Of a stretch of DNA of 61,381 bases, positions 17,163 to 24,558 are shown piece by piece (position 1 is the first letter of the stretch; every line of letters starts with the position of its first letter). Location: the NCBI GenBank assembly GCA_025936995.1, contig JAICSH010000008.1, forward strand, positions 1 to 61,381, written 5' to 3'. The stretch is from Thermoleophilia bacterium (GTDB lineage: Bacteria > Actinomycetota > Thermoleophilia > Gaiellales > Gaiellaceae). Under the pieces are notes generated by a model that worked only from the letters and a program-made list of their open reading frames with translations, made no database searches and was not told the DNA's origin. A program made the position numbers and the translations under genes.

Positions 17163-17642
17163 TCAGCCGAGGTGGAGCAGGCGCAGGTCGGGGAGCTCGC
17201 GGTAGCGCTCCTCGAGGTCGAAGCCGTAGCCGACGTAGAGCTCGTCCGGCACCGAGAAGCCGACGTAGCGAACGGGGAGATCCTCGACGAGCCGCCGGTA
17301 CGGCCGGTCGAGCAGGGTAACGGCCGCCACCGAGGTCGGCCCGCGAAGGTCGAGCGTGCGCACGAGGTAGTTGAGCGTCAGTCCCGTGTCGACGACGTCC
17401 TCGACGACGAGGACGTCGCGGCCGCGGACGTCGAGGTCGAGGTCCTTGAGCACGCGGATCTGCTGGTGTCCGCCCATCCCCGCACTCCCGTAGCCGGCGA
17501 GCTCGACGAAGTCGATCGCGTGGAGGATCGGCATTGCGCGGCTGAGGTCGGCGATGAAGACGAGGCTCGCCTTGAGCGACCCGATGAGCACGGGCTCGCT
17601 GCCGGCGTAGTCGCGTGCGATCTCCGCGCCGAGCTCCCGCAC
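17163..17642 (-). CDS. hpt: Hypoxanthine phosphoribosyltransferase
   Basis: At least 159 residues. It salvages hypoxanthine/guanine with PRPP to IMP/GMP. The PRPP-binding motif VVEDVVDTGLTL is near 79-90, LIGSLKAS near 19-26 contributes the pyrophosphate loop, and GFSVPDELYVGYG near 130 is the conserved C-terminal block. The GTG at 17642 is probably not the true start: the same frame continues upstream in typical family sequence (IGEIYLSASEIGARVREL), and the first possible initiator there is a CTG at 17700-17702. No ATG, GTG or TTG precedes it before the upstream gene ends at 17707. Operon with 17707-18081. Confidence 0.92.
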   Translation of the reverse strand: MRELGAEIARDYAGSEPVLIGSLKASLVFIADLSRAMPILHAIDFVELAGYGSAGMGGHQQIRVLKDLDLDVRGRDVLVVEDVVDTGLTLNYLVRTLDLRGPTSVAAVTLLDRPYRRLVEDLPVRYVGFSVPDELYVGYGFDLEERYRELPDLRLLHLG

Positions 17643-17706
17643 ACGGGCGCCGATCTCCGAGGCGGAGAGGTAGATCTCTCCGATGCGGTCGTCCGCGGGC
17701 AGGCGG

Positions 17707-18081
17707 TCAGCTGGCGAGGTCGAGGTGGAAATGCTGGGCGAGGCGCTCGAGGTCGCGCCGGTAGAAGAGCTTGATCTTGACGTCGGGATACCGCTCGCGC
17801 AGCTTGCGCAGCTTCCGGTTCTTGCGTGTCACGAGCGACTGCTTCATGGCGGTGATCTCGACGTAGAGGTCCTGCTCGGGGAGGTAGAAGTCGGGCGTGA
17901 AGGCCTCGGTCACGCGCCCGTCCGCGTCCTCCTCGAGCACGAAGGTCCGCGGTTCGTATGCCCACGCGACGTCGTAGTAGTCGAGCACCTTTGCGCACTC
18001 CAGCTCGGCTGGACTCGCAAACCGCGGGGGTTCGGTGCCGCGATACGCCCGAAAGACCGGGAGCTCAAGCTCCATCGGCAT
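17707..18081 (-). CDS. Small PD-(D/E)XK-like conserved protein
   Basis: A 124-residue protein. Residues ~24-32 (PAELECAKVL) resemble the N-terminal helix of restriction-endonuclease-fold proteins such as TnsA or Vsr-like enzymes. FTPDFYLPEQDLYVEIT near 61-77 matches the PD...(D/E)xK core, but Thr replaces the catalytic Lys; a Lys follows three residues later (AMKQ). The C-terminus is Lys/Arg-rich (TRKNRKLRKLRERY), suggesting nucleic-acid contact. It is directly upstream of hpt, whose likely start overlaps or abuts its stop. Fold assignment is by pattern; function unknown. Confidence 0.65.
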   Translation of the reverse strand: MPMELELPVFRAYRGTEPPRFASPAELECAKVLDYYDVAWAYEPRTFVLEEDADGRVTEAFTPDFYLPEQDLYVEITAMKQSLVTRKNRKLRKLRERYPDVKIKLFYRRDLERLAQHFHLDLAS

Positions 18082-18169
18082 TCAAGGTAGCTGCCGCGTC
18101 GGACGCCGAAACAATCCGCACAAGAGGACGAGCACGCGCAGACGGGATCGTGATAGACAACCGCCTGCC

Positions 18170-18793
18170 GTGGCGCGCCTCACGCTGATCCCGCAGAAGC
18201 GCGAGTTCTTCGACCTCTACAACCAGGCGGCGGAGAACATCGTCGCGATCGCGGGCCTCCTGGTCGACGAGCTCGACCGCTTTCCGGAAGGGACGGACCA
18301 CCTCGTTCGCGAGGTCAAGGAGCTCGAGCACGAGGGCGACCGGCTCACGCACGAGCTCGTCGACCTTCTGAACCGCACGTTCGTCACGCCGTTCGACCGC
18401 GACGACATGTACCGGCTGGCCGGCGCGCTCGACGACATCTGCGACCACATCGACGAGGCCGCAGGCAGGATCGCCTCGTACGGGGTCGTCGAGATCCGGG
18501 AGCAGGCGCGCGGGCAGGCGCACGTGATCCGCCACGCGGCGGCGAAGCTCGCCGAGGCGGTGCGCGGGCTCGAGGGATTCAAGGAGTCGCGTCGCGAGCT
18601 CATCGAGCTCCGCGAGCTCGAGGACGAAGGCGACCGCCTCGTGCACGACGGGGTGTCGTCCCTCTTCAGCGGCGACGCCGATCCGCTCACGGTGATCCGC
18701 TGGAAGGACATCCACGAGGGGCTGGAGGAGGCCGTCGACGCGTGCGAGAACGCCGCCGACGTCCTCGAAGCGATCCTCGTCAAGAACCGCTGA
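18170..18793 (+). CDS. DUF47/PhoU-like phosphate transport regulator
   Basis: 207 residues from GTG at 18170, the start that matches family N-termini (MARLTLIPQKREFFDLY). All-helical PhoU-like DUF47 protein with repeated acidic DDxxD-type segments (DRDDMYRLAGALDDICDHIDEA near 77-98 as landmark; DIHEGLEEAVDACENAADVLE near the end). Members partner with PiT transporters and are thought to restrain or modulate phosphate uptake. It ends 19 nt before the PiT gene, the standard arrangement. Confidence 0.9.
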   Translation: MARLTLIPQKREFFDLYNQAAENIVAIAGLLVDELDRFPEGTDHLVREVKELEHEGDRLTHELVDLLNRTFVTPFDRDDMYRLAGALDDICDHIDEAAGRIASYGVVEIREQARGQAHVIRHAAAKLAEAVRGLEGFKESRRELIELRELEDEGDRLVHDGVSSLFSGDADPLTVIRWKDIHEGLEEAVDACENAADVLEAILVKNR

Positions 18794-18812
18794 CCGGAAC
18801 CGGGACCCAGCC

Positions 18813-19796
18813 GTGACCCTGCTCGTCGTCGTGATCGCGATCGGCCTCGCGTTCGACTTCACGAACGGCTTCCACGACACCGCGAACTACGTCGCGACAT
18901 GGGTCGGAACACGGGCGCTCTCGCCCCGCGCGGCGGTGCTCGTCTCGGCCGCCGCGAACCTCGCGGGCGCCTTCGTCACGACGGCCGTGGCGAAGACCGT
19001 CGGCAAGGGGATCATCGACACCGGCCTCGCGACGGAGCACACCGTCCTCGCCGCGCTCATCGGGGCGATCGCCTGGAACCTCCTGACGTGGTGGGCCGGC
19101 CTGCCGTCGAGCTCGACGCACGCGCTCATCGGCGGTCTCGTAGGCGCGGCGCTCGTCCAGTCGGGCTCCAAGGGAGTCGACTGGTCCGGTATCTGGGAGA
19201 AGGTGATCATTCCCGGCGCGGCGTCGCCGGTGATCGGGTTCACGGTCGCGTTCGCGCTCCTCGTCGTCATCTATCGGCTCTTCCACCGGCTGACGCCCGG
19301 CGTCGCGAACCGGGGCTTCCGCCTCGGCCAGCTCCTCACCGGGACCTGGGTCGCATTCACCCACGGGGCGAACGACGCGCAGAAGACGATGGGCGTGATC
19401 GCGCTTGCGCTCTTCACGCACGGCTCGATCTCGAGCTTCTACATCCCGACCTGGGTCAAGATCGCCGCGGGTCTCACCATCGGCGCCGGGACGTACGCGG
19501 GCGGGTGGCGTATCATCCGCACGCTCGGCCAGCGGATCTACGGCCTGCAGCCGGAGCACGGCTTCGCGGCGCAGATCGCGGCAGGATCGACCCTCTACCT
19601 CGGCACGCACTACGGATTCCCGATCTCCACGACGCACGTCGTGTCGGGCTCGGTGATGGGGGCGGGGGCGACGCGGCGCGTCTCCGCCGTCCGCTGGGGA
19701 GTCGCCGGCAACATCGTCTTCGCCTGGCTCCTCACGATGCCGGCGGCCGGGCTCGTCGCGGCCGCCCTGTACTACCCCGTGCGCTGGATCTTCTGA
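18813..19796 (+). CDS. pit: PiT-family inorganic phosphate transporter
   Basis: A 327-residue, ~10-helix membrane transporter importing metal-phosphate with protons. The duplicated PiT signatures are visible: GFHDTANYVAT near residues 19-30 and GANDAQKTMGV near 181-191, plus PSSSTHALIGG and PISTTHVVSG, the paired inner motifs. GTG start. Forms a unit with the DUF47 gene just upstream; low-affinity constitutive phosphate uptake is the usual role. Confidence 0.94.
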   Translation: MTLLVVVIAIGLAFDFTNGFHDTANYVATWVGTRALSPRAAVLVSAAANLAGAFVTTAVAKTVGKGIIDTGLATEHTVLAALIGAIAWNLLTWWAGLPSSSTHALIGGLVGAALVQSGSKGVDWSGIWEKVIIPGAASPVIGFTVAFALLVVIYRLFHRLTPGVANRGFRLGQLLTGTWVAFTHGANDAQKTMGVIALALFTHGSISSFYIPTWVKIAAGLTIGAGTYAGGWRIIRTLGQRIYGLQPEHGFAAQIAAGSTLYLGTHYGFPISTTHVVSGSVMGAGATRRVSAVRWGVAGNIVFAWLLTMPAAGLVAAALYYPVRWIF

Positions 19797-19823
19797 CGCG
19801 TCCGTGAGACCATCCCGCGGGTC

Positions 19824-20594
19824 ATGCCGCACGCTGACGTCGCCGGGCTGAAGCTCTACTACGAGCGCGCCGGCAGCGGTGGGCGCGAGCTCCTCTTCAT
19901 CCCCGGCTGGTGCTGCGACCACACGGCGTTCCGGCCCCAGTTCGACCACTTCGCGCGCTCGCACACCGTCACGACGATCGACCTGCGCGGGGTCGGTGAG
20001 AGCGACGGCCTCGAGGCGGGGTACTCGATCCCGGAGCTCGCCGGCGACGTGGTCGCGCTCTGCGCCGAGCTCGGGATCGAGAAGCCGGTCCTGGTGGGCC
20101 ACAGCCTCGGCGGGATGATCGCGGTCGAGCTCGGCGGACGGCACCCGGAGCTTCCGGGAGGCCTCGTCCTCGTCGATCCCGGGCCGATCGATCCGCTGCC
20201 GGCGACGGTCGAGTTCTTCACCGGCTTCGCGGAGCAGCTGGAGGGTCCGGATGGGGAGGCGATCCGCCGCGCGTACGTGCACCGGATGGAAGCGCGGGAC
20301 GAGGAGACCGCTCGCTGGATCGTCGATCTCATGTGCGCGGTCGAGCAGCCGATCGCGGCCGCGGTGATTCGCGGCGTCAGCGAATGGAACGGCCGCGACC
20401 TCCTCGCGCGCTGCGAGGTCCCCGCGCTGCTCATCCGCGCGGAGCTCGGACCGGACACCGACGTCCTGCGGCTTCGCGAGATCAAGCCGGATCTCGAGGT
20501 CGGGATCACCGTCGGCGCGGGCCATTTCCACCAGATCGAGGTGCCCGAGCAGGTGAACGCGATGATCGAGCGCTTCCTCGCGCTGTCACTCTGA
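19824..20594 (+). CDS. Alpha/beta hydrolase
   Basis: A 256-residue alpha/beta hydrolase. Nucleophile motif GHSLGG with Ser near residue 94, oxyanion segment PGWCCDH near 27-33, and the catalytic His in GAGHFHQIEVPEQV near the C-terminus. Similar to small esterases and haloperoxidase-like enzymes; substrate unknown. It lies between the phosphate transport pair and the cyclic-diphosphoglycerate operon, all on the same strand with gaps of 27 nt. Confidence 0.88.
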   Translation: MPHADVAGLKLYYERAGSGGRELLFIPGWCCDHTAFRPQFDHFARSHTVTTIDLRGVGESDGLEAGYSIPELAGDVVALCAELGIEKPVLVGHSLGGMIAVELGGRHPELPGGLVLVDPGPIDPLPATVEFFTGFAEQLEGPDGEAIRRAYVHRMEARDEETARWIVDLMCAVEQPIAAAVIRGVSEWNGRDLLARCEVPALLIRAELGPDTDVLRLREIKPDLEVGITVGAGHFHQIEVPEQVNAMIERFLALSL

Positions 20595-20621
20595 ACCGCT
20601 GACCGCGTAGCCTTCCGCGCG

Positions 20622-21404
20622 ATGTTCCGGATCGTCCAGCTGTCGGACCTCCATTGCGGGCAGCAGTTCTTCCTCCCGCAACACCTCGAGCGCGCGATCG
20701 CCGAGGTGAACGAGCTCGAGCCGGACGTCGTGGTCATCTCCGGCGATCTCACGTCGCACGGGTTCAAGGACGAGTACGCGCTGGCCCGCGAGTACCTGAA
20801 CCGCGTCGAGTGCAAGGCGATGGTCGTCATCCCCGGCAACCACGACTCGCGCAACGTCGGCTACGTGCACTTCGAGGAGCTCTTCGGCGACCGCAACTCC
20901 GTGCTCCAGGTCGGGAACGCGAGGATCGTCGCCGTCGACTCGAGCGAGCCCGACCTCGACAACGGCCAGATCGGGCGCGGCCGGTACCGCTGGATCGAGG
21001 AGGAGTTCCGCGGCGAAGCCGAGCTTCGCGTGTTCGTCCTCCACCACCACCTGCTGCCGGTGCCCGGCACCGGCCGGGAACGGAACATCGTCAACGACGC
21101 GGGAGACACGCTCGAGTGCCTTCAGCGCGCCGGGGTCGACCTCGTCCTCGCCGGCCACAAGCACGTCCCGTACGCGTGGCGGCTCGAGGATCTCTTCGTG
21201 GTCAACGCCGGCACCGTCTCGTCGTCGAGGCTGAGAGGCAAGGGGCGGCCCTGTTACAACGTCGTCGAGGTCGAGGGCACGCACGTCGACGTCTGGCGCC
21301 GCTACCCGTTCCACGGGCAGGAGCGGATCATCCAATTCTCCACCGACACGAAGACCTACGAGAAGTACACGGCCCGGATCGAGGACGAGGTGCGTTCCTC
21401 GTGA
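20622..21404 (+). CDS. Calcineurin-like metallophosphoesterase (CpdA-like)
   Basis: A 260-residue binuclear metallophosphoesterase. Motifs in order: QLSDLHCG (DxH) near 6-13, VVISGDLT (GDx) near 38-44, GNHDSR (GNHD) near 71-76, LHHHLLP near 141 and LAGHKHVPYAW (GHxH) near 178-188. Related enzymes hydrolyse cAMP or other phosphodiesters. It overlaps the next gene, cyclic 2,3-diphosphoglycerate synthetase, by 4 nt (GTGA), so the natural hypothesis is turnover of that cyclic phosphate compound or a related ester; this is inference. Confidence 0.9.
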   Translation: MFRIVQLSDLHCGQQFFLPQHLERAIAEVNELEPDVVVISGDLTSHGFKDEYALAREYLNRVECKAMVVIPGNHDSRNVGYVHFEELFGDRNSVLQVGNARIVAVDSSEPDLDNGQIGRGRYRWIEEEFRGEAELRVFVLHHHLLPVPGTGRERNIVNDAGDTLECLQRAGVDLVLAGHKHVPYAWRLEDLFVVNAGTVSSSRLRGKGRPCYNVVEVEGTHVDVWRRYPFHGQERIIQFSTDTKTYEKYTARIEDEVRSS

Positions 21405-22582
21405 CGCAGCGCGCCCTCGTCCTCGTCGACGGGGAGCACTACGCGCCGGTCGTGCGGGACGCCCTCGCGGCGCTTCCGTACGAGGTCGTCGGCGCGCTGC
21501 TCGTCGGCGGGACGGAGAAGCTCCGCGGTGGGGAGGACTACGGGGTGCCGCTCGTGGAGTCGCTCGACGCGGTGGAGGTGGATCTCGTGGTCGATCTCTC
21601 CGACGAGCCGGTGCTGGGGCCACGTGAGCGGTTTCTCTGGGCGTCGCGCGCGCTCGCCCTCGGGCTTTCGTACGCCGGCGCCGACTTCCGCTTCGATCCG
21701 CCGCCGCTCCACCCGGTCGGGACGTCCTCGGTCGCCGTGATCGGTCTCGGGAAGCGGATCGGGAAGACGGCCGTCGCCGGGCACGTCGCCCGCGTCCTCG
21801 CCCGCGACCGCCGCATCGTCGTGGTGGCGATGGGACGCGGAGGGCCGGCGGAGCCGGAGCTCGTCGAGAGGCCGCCGACGCTCGAAGAGCTGGTCGAGCT
21901 CTCGCGCTCCGGCAGGCACGCGGCTTCCGACCACCTCGAGGCGGCGGCGCTCGCGGGCGTGCCTGCGGTGGGCTGCCGCCGCGCGGGCGGCGGCCTCGCG
22001 GGAGCTCCGTTCGAGTCGAACGTCCTGGAAGGTGCGCTTCTCGCAGCGCAGCTCGACCCGGAGCTGCTCGTGTTCGACGGCAGCGGCGCCGCGATCCCGC
22101 CGGTCGACACGGACGCGCGCATCCTCGTCATGAACGGCCGTCACGACCCGCGCGCCGGCCTCAACGCCTATCGCGTCCTCGTCTCCGACCTCGTCGTCGA
22201 CACGGGAGGGGCCGACCGCGAGTCGATCCGCTCGATCTCCGGCATTCCCGTGGTCTCGGCCGTCCTACGCCTGCGGCCGGCCGAGCCGCTCGCCGGCCGC
22301 CGCACCGCGGTCTTCACCACCGGCCCGGCGCCGACGGACGACCTCGATGCCGAGGTGGTCCACGTCTCACGCAACCTCGCGCAGAGGGACGCGCTGCGGG
22401 AGGAGCTCGAGCGGATCGACGCCGAGGTGTATCTCGTCGAGCTCAAGGCCGCGGCGGTCGACGTCGTCGCCGAGGCCGCGCTGGCGCGAGGCGCCGAGGT
22501 CGTCCTCGCCGCGAACGACGTCGTCTCGGACGAGCTCGACGAGCGCGTGCGCGAACTCGCGAAGGACGCGGTGCGGGCGTGA
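21401..22582 (+). CDS. cpgS: Cyclic 2,3-diphosphoglycerate synthetase
   Basis: 393 residues from the GTG at 21401, which overlaps the preceding stop (GTGA). Matches the archaeal enzyme that closes 2,3-diphosphoglycerate into the cyclic pyrophosphate with ATP. Seen are an N-terminal Rossmann-like region (ALVLVDGEHYAPVVRDAL), a P-loop IGLGKRIGKTAVAGH near 114-128, VVVAMGRGGPAEPELV near 135-150, and ESNVLEGALLAAQLDPELLVFDGSG spread over ~205-232. Cytoplasmic. The next gene supplies its substrate pathway (2-phosphoglycerate kinase), which strongly supports the call. Confidence 0.88.
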   Translation: MTQRALVLVDGEHYAPVVRDALAALPYEVVGALLVGGTEKLRGGEDYGVPLVESLDAVEVDLVVDLSDEPVLGPRERFLWASRALALGLSYAGADFRFDPPPLHPVGTSSVAVIGLGKRIGKTAVAGHVARVLARDRRIVVVAMGRGGPAEPELVERPPTLEELVELSRSGRHAASDHLEAAALAGVPAVGCRRAGGGLAGAPFESNVLEGALLAAQLDPELLVFDGSGAAIPPVDTDARILVMNGRHDPRAGLNAYRVLVSDLVVDTGGADRESIRSISGIPVVSAVLRLRPAEPLAGRRTAVFTTGPAPTDDLDAEVVHVSRNLAQRDALREELERIDAEVYLVELKAAAVDVVAEAALARGAEVVLAANDVVSDELDERVRELAKDAVRA

Positions 22583-23487
22583 ACGAGCCGCGGCGGATCA
22601 TGCCCCTCCCGCTCGGCGGCGGCGAGCTCGGGCTGCCGTACTCGCGCGGGCTGATGGCGCGCTCGCTGATGGCCGCGGGAGTGGCCGGGCACCGCGCCTA
22701 TGCGCTCGCGAGCCGTGTCGGCGACGAGCTCCTCGAGCGCCGCCGCGGCGAGATCGAGATCGAGCGGCTCGAAGAGCTCGCGGTCGAGGTGCTCGGCGAG
22801 GAGGAGGGACGCGAGTCGATCCAGCGCCTGCGCCGCTACCAGGAGCTGCGCGAGCTCGACCTCCCCATCATGGTCTTCATCGGCGGCGCGACCGGCACCG
22901 GGAAGTCGACGGTCGCCACCGAGCTCGCGTACCGCTTCGGCATCACGCGCGTCACGTCGACCGACTTCGTGCGGCAGACGATGCGCGCGTTCTTCTCCGG
23001 CGCGTTCATGCCGTCGATCCACCAGTCGAGCTTCGAGGCCGGCGACGCCTATCCCGATGCCGACGATCCGCTCGAGTTCGGCTTCCTGCAGCAGGCGAGG
23101 AACGTCATGGTCGGCGTCCGCGCCTCGTCCGAACGCGCGCTCGAGGAAGGCTGGTCACTCGTGCTCGAGGGCGTCCACCTCGTCCCGGGCATGGTCGAGC
23201 TGCCGCGGCCCGATCTCGCGGTCTCGGTGTTCGTCGTGCTCTCGATCGAGGACGTGGAGGAGCACGTACGCCACTTCCGGTTCCGCGACGAGGACTCGGA
23301 GAGCCGGCCGGAGTCGCGCTACCTCGAGCGCTTCGACGATATCCGCCGGCTGCAGGAGGTCGTCGTGGCCCGCGCGCACCGTGCCGGCGTGCCGGTGATC
23401 GAGAACGAGGACGCCGACCGCGCGGCGCGCACCGTCGCGGATCTCGTCCTCGAAGCCGCCCAGCGGAGCCGGACCGTCGCCAGATGA
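22579..23487 (+). CDS. 2-phosphoglycerate kinase
   Basis: A 302-residue kinase making 2,3-diphosphoglycerate from 2-phosphoglycerate and ATP. Residues ~5-93 form an ATP-cone-like N-terminal domain (LPYSRGLMARSLMAAGV). The P-loop GGATGTGKST is at 102-111, followed by the family stretch RVTSTDFVRQTMRAFF and LEGVHLVPG near 212-220. GTG start overlaps the synthetase stop (GTGA), and its own stop overlaps glpX (ATGA), so translation is coupled. Known from methanogens such as Methanothermus; the coupling with the cyclase gene makes a complete two-step pathway. Confidence 0.9.
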   Translation: MNEPRRIMPLPLGGGELGLPYSRGLMARSLMAAGVAGHRAYALASRVGDELLERRRGEIEIERLEELAVEVLGEEEGRESIQRLRRYQELRELDLPIMVFIGGATGTGKSTVATELAYRFGITRVTSTDFVRQTMRAFFSGAFMPSIHQSSFEAGDAYPDADDPLEFGFLQQARNVMVGVRASSERALEEGWSLVLEGVHLVPGMVELPRPDLAVSVFVVLSIEDVEEHVRHFRFRDEDSESRPESRYLERFDDIRRLQEVVVARAHRAGVPVIENEDADRAARTVADLVLEAAQRSRTVAR

Positions 23488-24482
23488 GCGAAGGTCCCGC
23501 GTACTCGGGCGACCAGGACCTCCCCTGCCAGTGCCAGGCGTACCTGCGCGCGACCGAGCGCGCGGCGCTCGTCTCGGCCCGCTGGCTCGGTCGCGCGGAC
23601 GAGGACGCAGCGGAGGAGGCGGCAGCCACGGGCATGCGCGCCACGCTCGACGTCCTGCCGATCAGCGGGCGCATCGTGCAGGGGTCGATGGACGACTCCG
23701 GCGGCCTCACGCCGGGCGCGATCGTCGGCGCGGGGGGGAAGGAGGTCGACCTCGCACTTGACCCGCTCGAGGGCCGCGGGGTCGTCGCGCGCGGCGGCAA
23801 CGGCGCGATGTCGATGATCGCAGTCGGCGATCCAGGCCGCTTCAAGACGCTCCCCGACATCTACATGCGGAAGATGGCCGTCGGCCCGCGGGCCCGCGGC
23901 TCGATCGACCTTCGCCGCCCGGTGGAAGCGAACATCGAGGCGATCGCGGAGGCGTTCGGGCGGCGCGTGAACGACGTGACGACGATCGTCCTCGACCGGC
24001 CGCGGCACCACGACCTCATCGAGGAGATACGCAACTCGGGCGCGCGCATCAAGCTCATCCAGGACGGTGACGTGACGGCGTCGATCTCCGCCGCGATCCG
24101 CGGCACGAACGACCACCTCGCGATCGGGATCGGCGGCACCCGGCAGGCTGTGCTCTCGGCCGCCGCTCTCCGCTGTCTCGGCGGCGAGCTGCAGGCGCAG
24201 TTCTGGCCCACCTCGCGCCGCGAGATCGACGAGCTGCGCGAGGCCGGGATCGAGGACTACGAGCGCGTCTTCCGCACCGAGGACCTCGCGCCGGGCGAGG
24301 TGATCGTCGCCGCCACGGGCGTCTCGAACGGCGATCTCCTGCGCGGGGTGCGCTTCCTCGCCGACAGCGCGCGCACGCATTCCCTCGTCATGTGCACGCG
24401 CTGCAACTGGGTGCGCTTCATCGACGGCATCCACTTCTTCGCCCGCGAGCGGCGCGAGGAAGTGCGCCTCCTCGGCTACTGA
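23484..24482 (+). CDS. glpX: Fructose-1,6-bisphosphatase class II (GlpX)
   Basis: A 332-residue GlpX-type FBPase of gluconeogenesis. Family features: MDDSGGLTPGAIVG near 72-85, LALDPLEGR near 92-100 (metal and phosphate binding), GNGAMSMIAVG near 106-116, LIQDGDVTASISAA near 191-204 and IGIGGTRQAVLSAAALR near 214-230. The ATG at 23484 overlaps the kinase stop (ATGA). As last gene of the operon it links cyclic diphosphoglycerate synthesis to gluconeogenic carbon flow, both drawing on phosphoglycerate. Confidence 0.95.
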   Translation: MSEGPAYSGDQDLPCQCQAYLRATERAALVSARWLGRADEDAAEEAAATGMRATLDVLPISGRIVQGSMDDSGGLTPGAIVGAGGKEVDLALDPLEGRGVVARGGNGAMSMIAVGDPGRFKTLPDIYMRKMAVGPRARGSIDLRRPVEANIEAIAEAFGRRVNDVTTIVLDRPRHHDLIEEIRNSGARIKLIQDGDVTASISAAIRGTNDHLAIGIGGTRQAVLSAAALRCLGGELQAQFWPTSRREIDELREAGIEDYERVFRTEDLAPGEVIVAATGVSNGDLLRGVRFLADSARTHSLVMCTRCNWVRFIDGIHFFARERREEVRLLGY

Positions 24483-24558
24483 ATCGCACGCCGAAGCGTC
24501 GTTCCATTTCGTACGAGGGCCGCGTAGCATCGGCCGGAAGCGACAGGGGAGGAACGAG

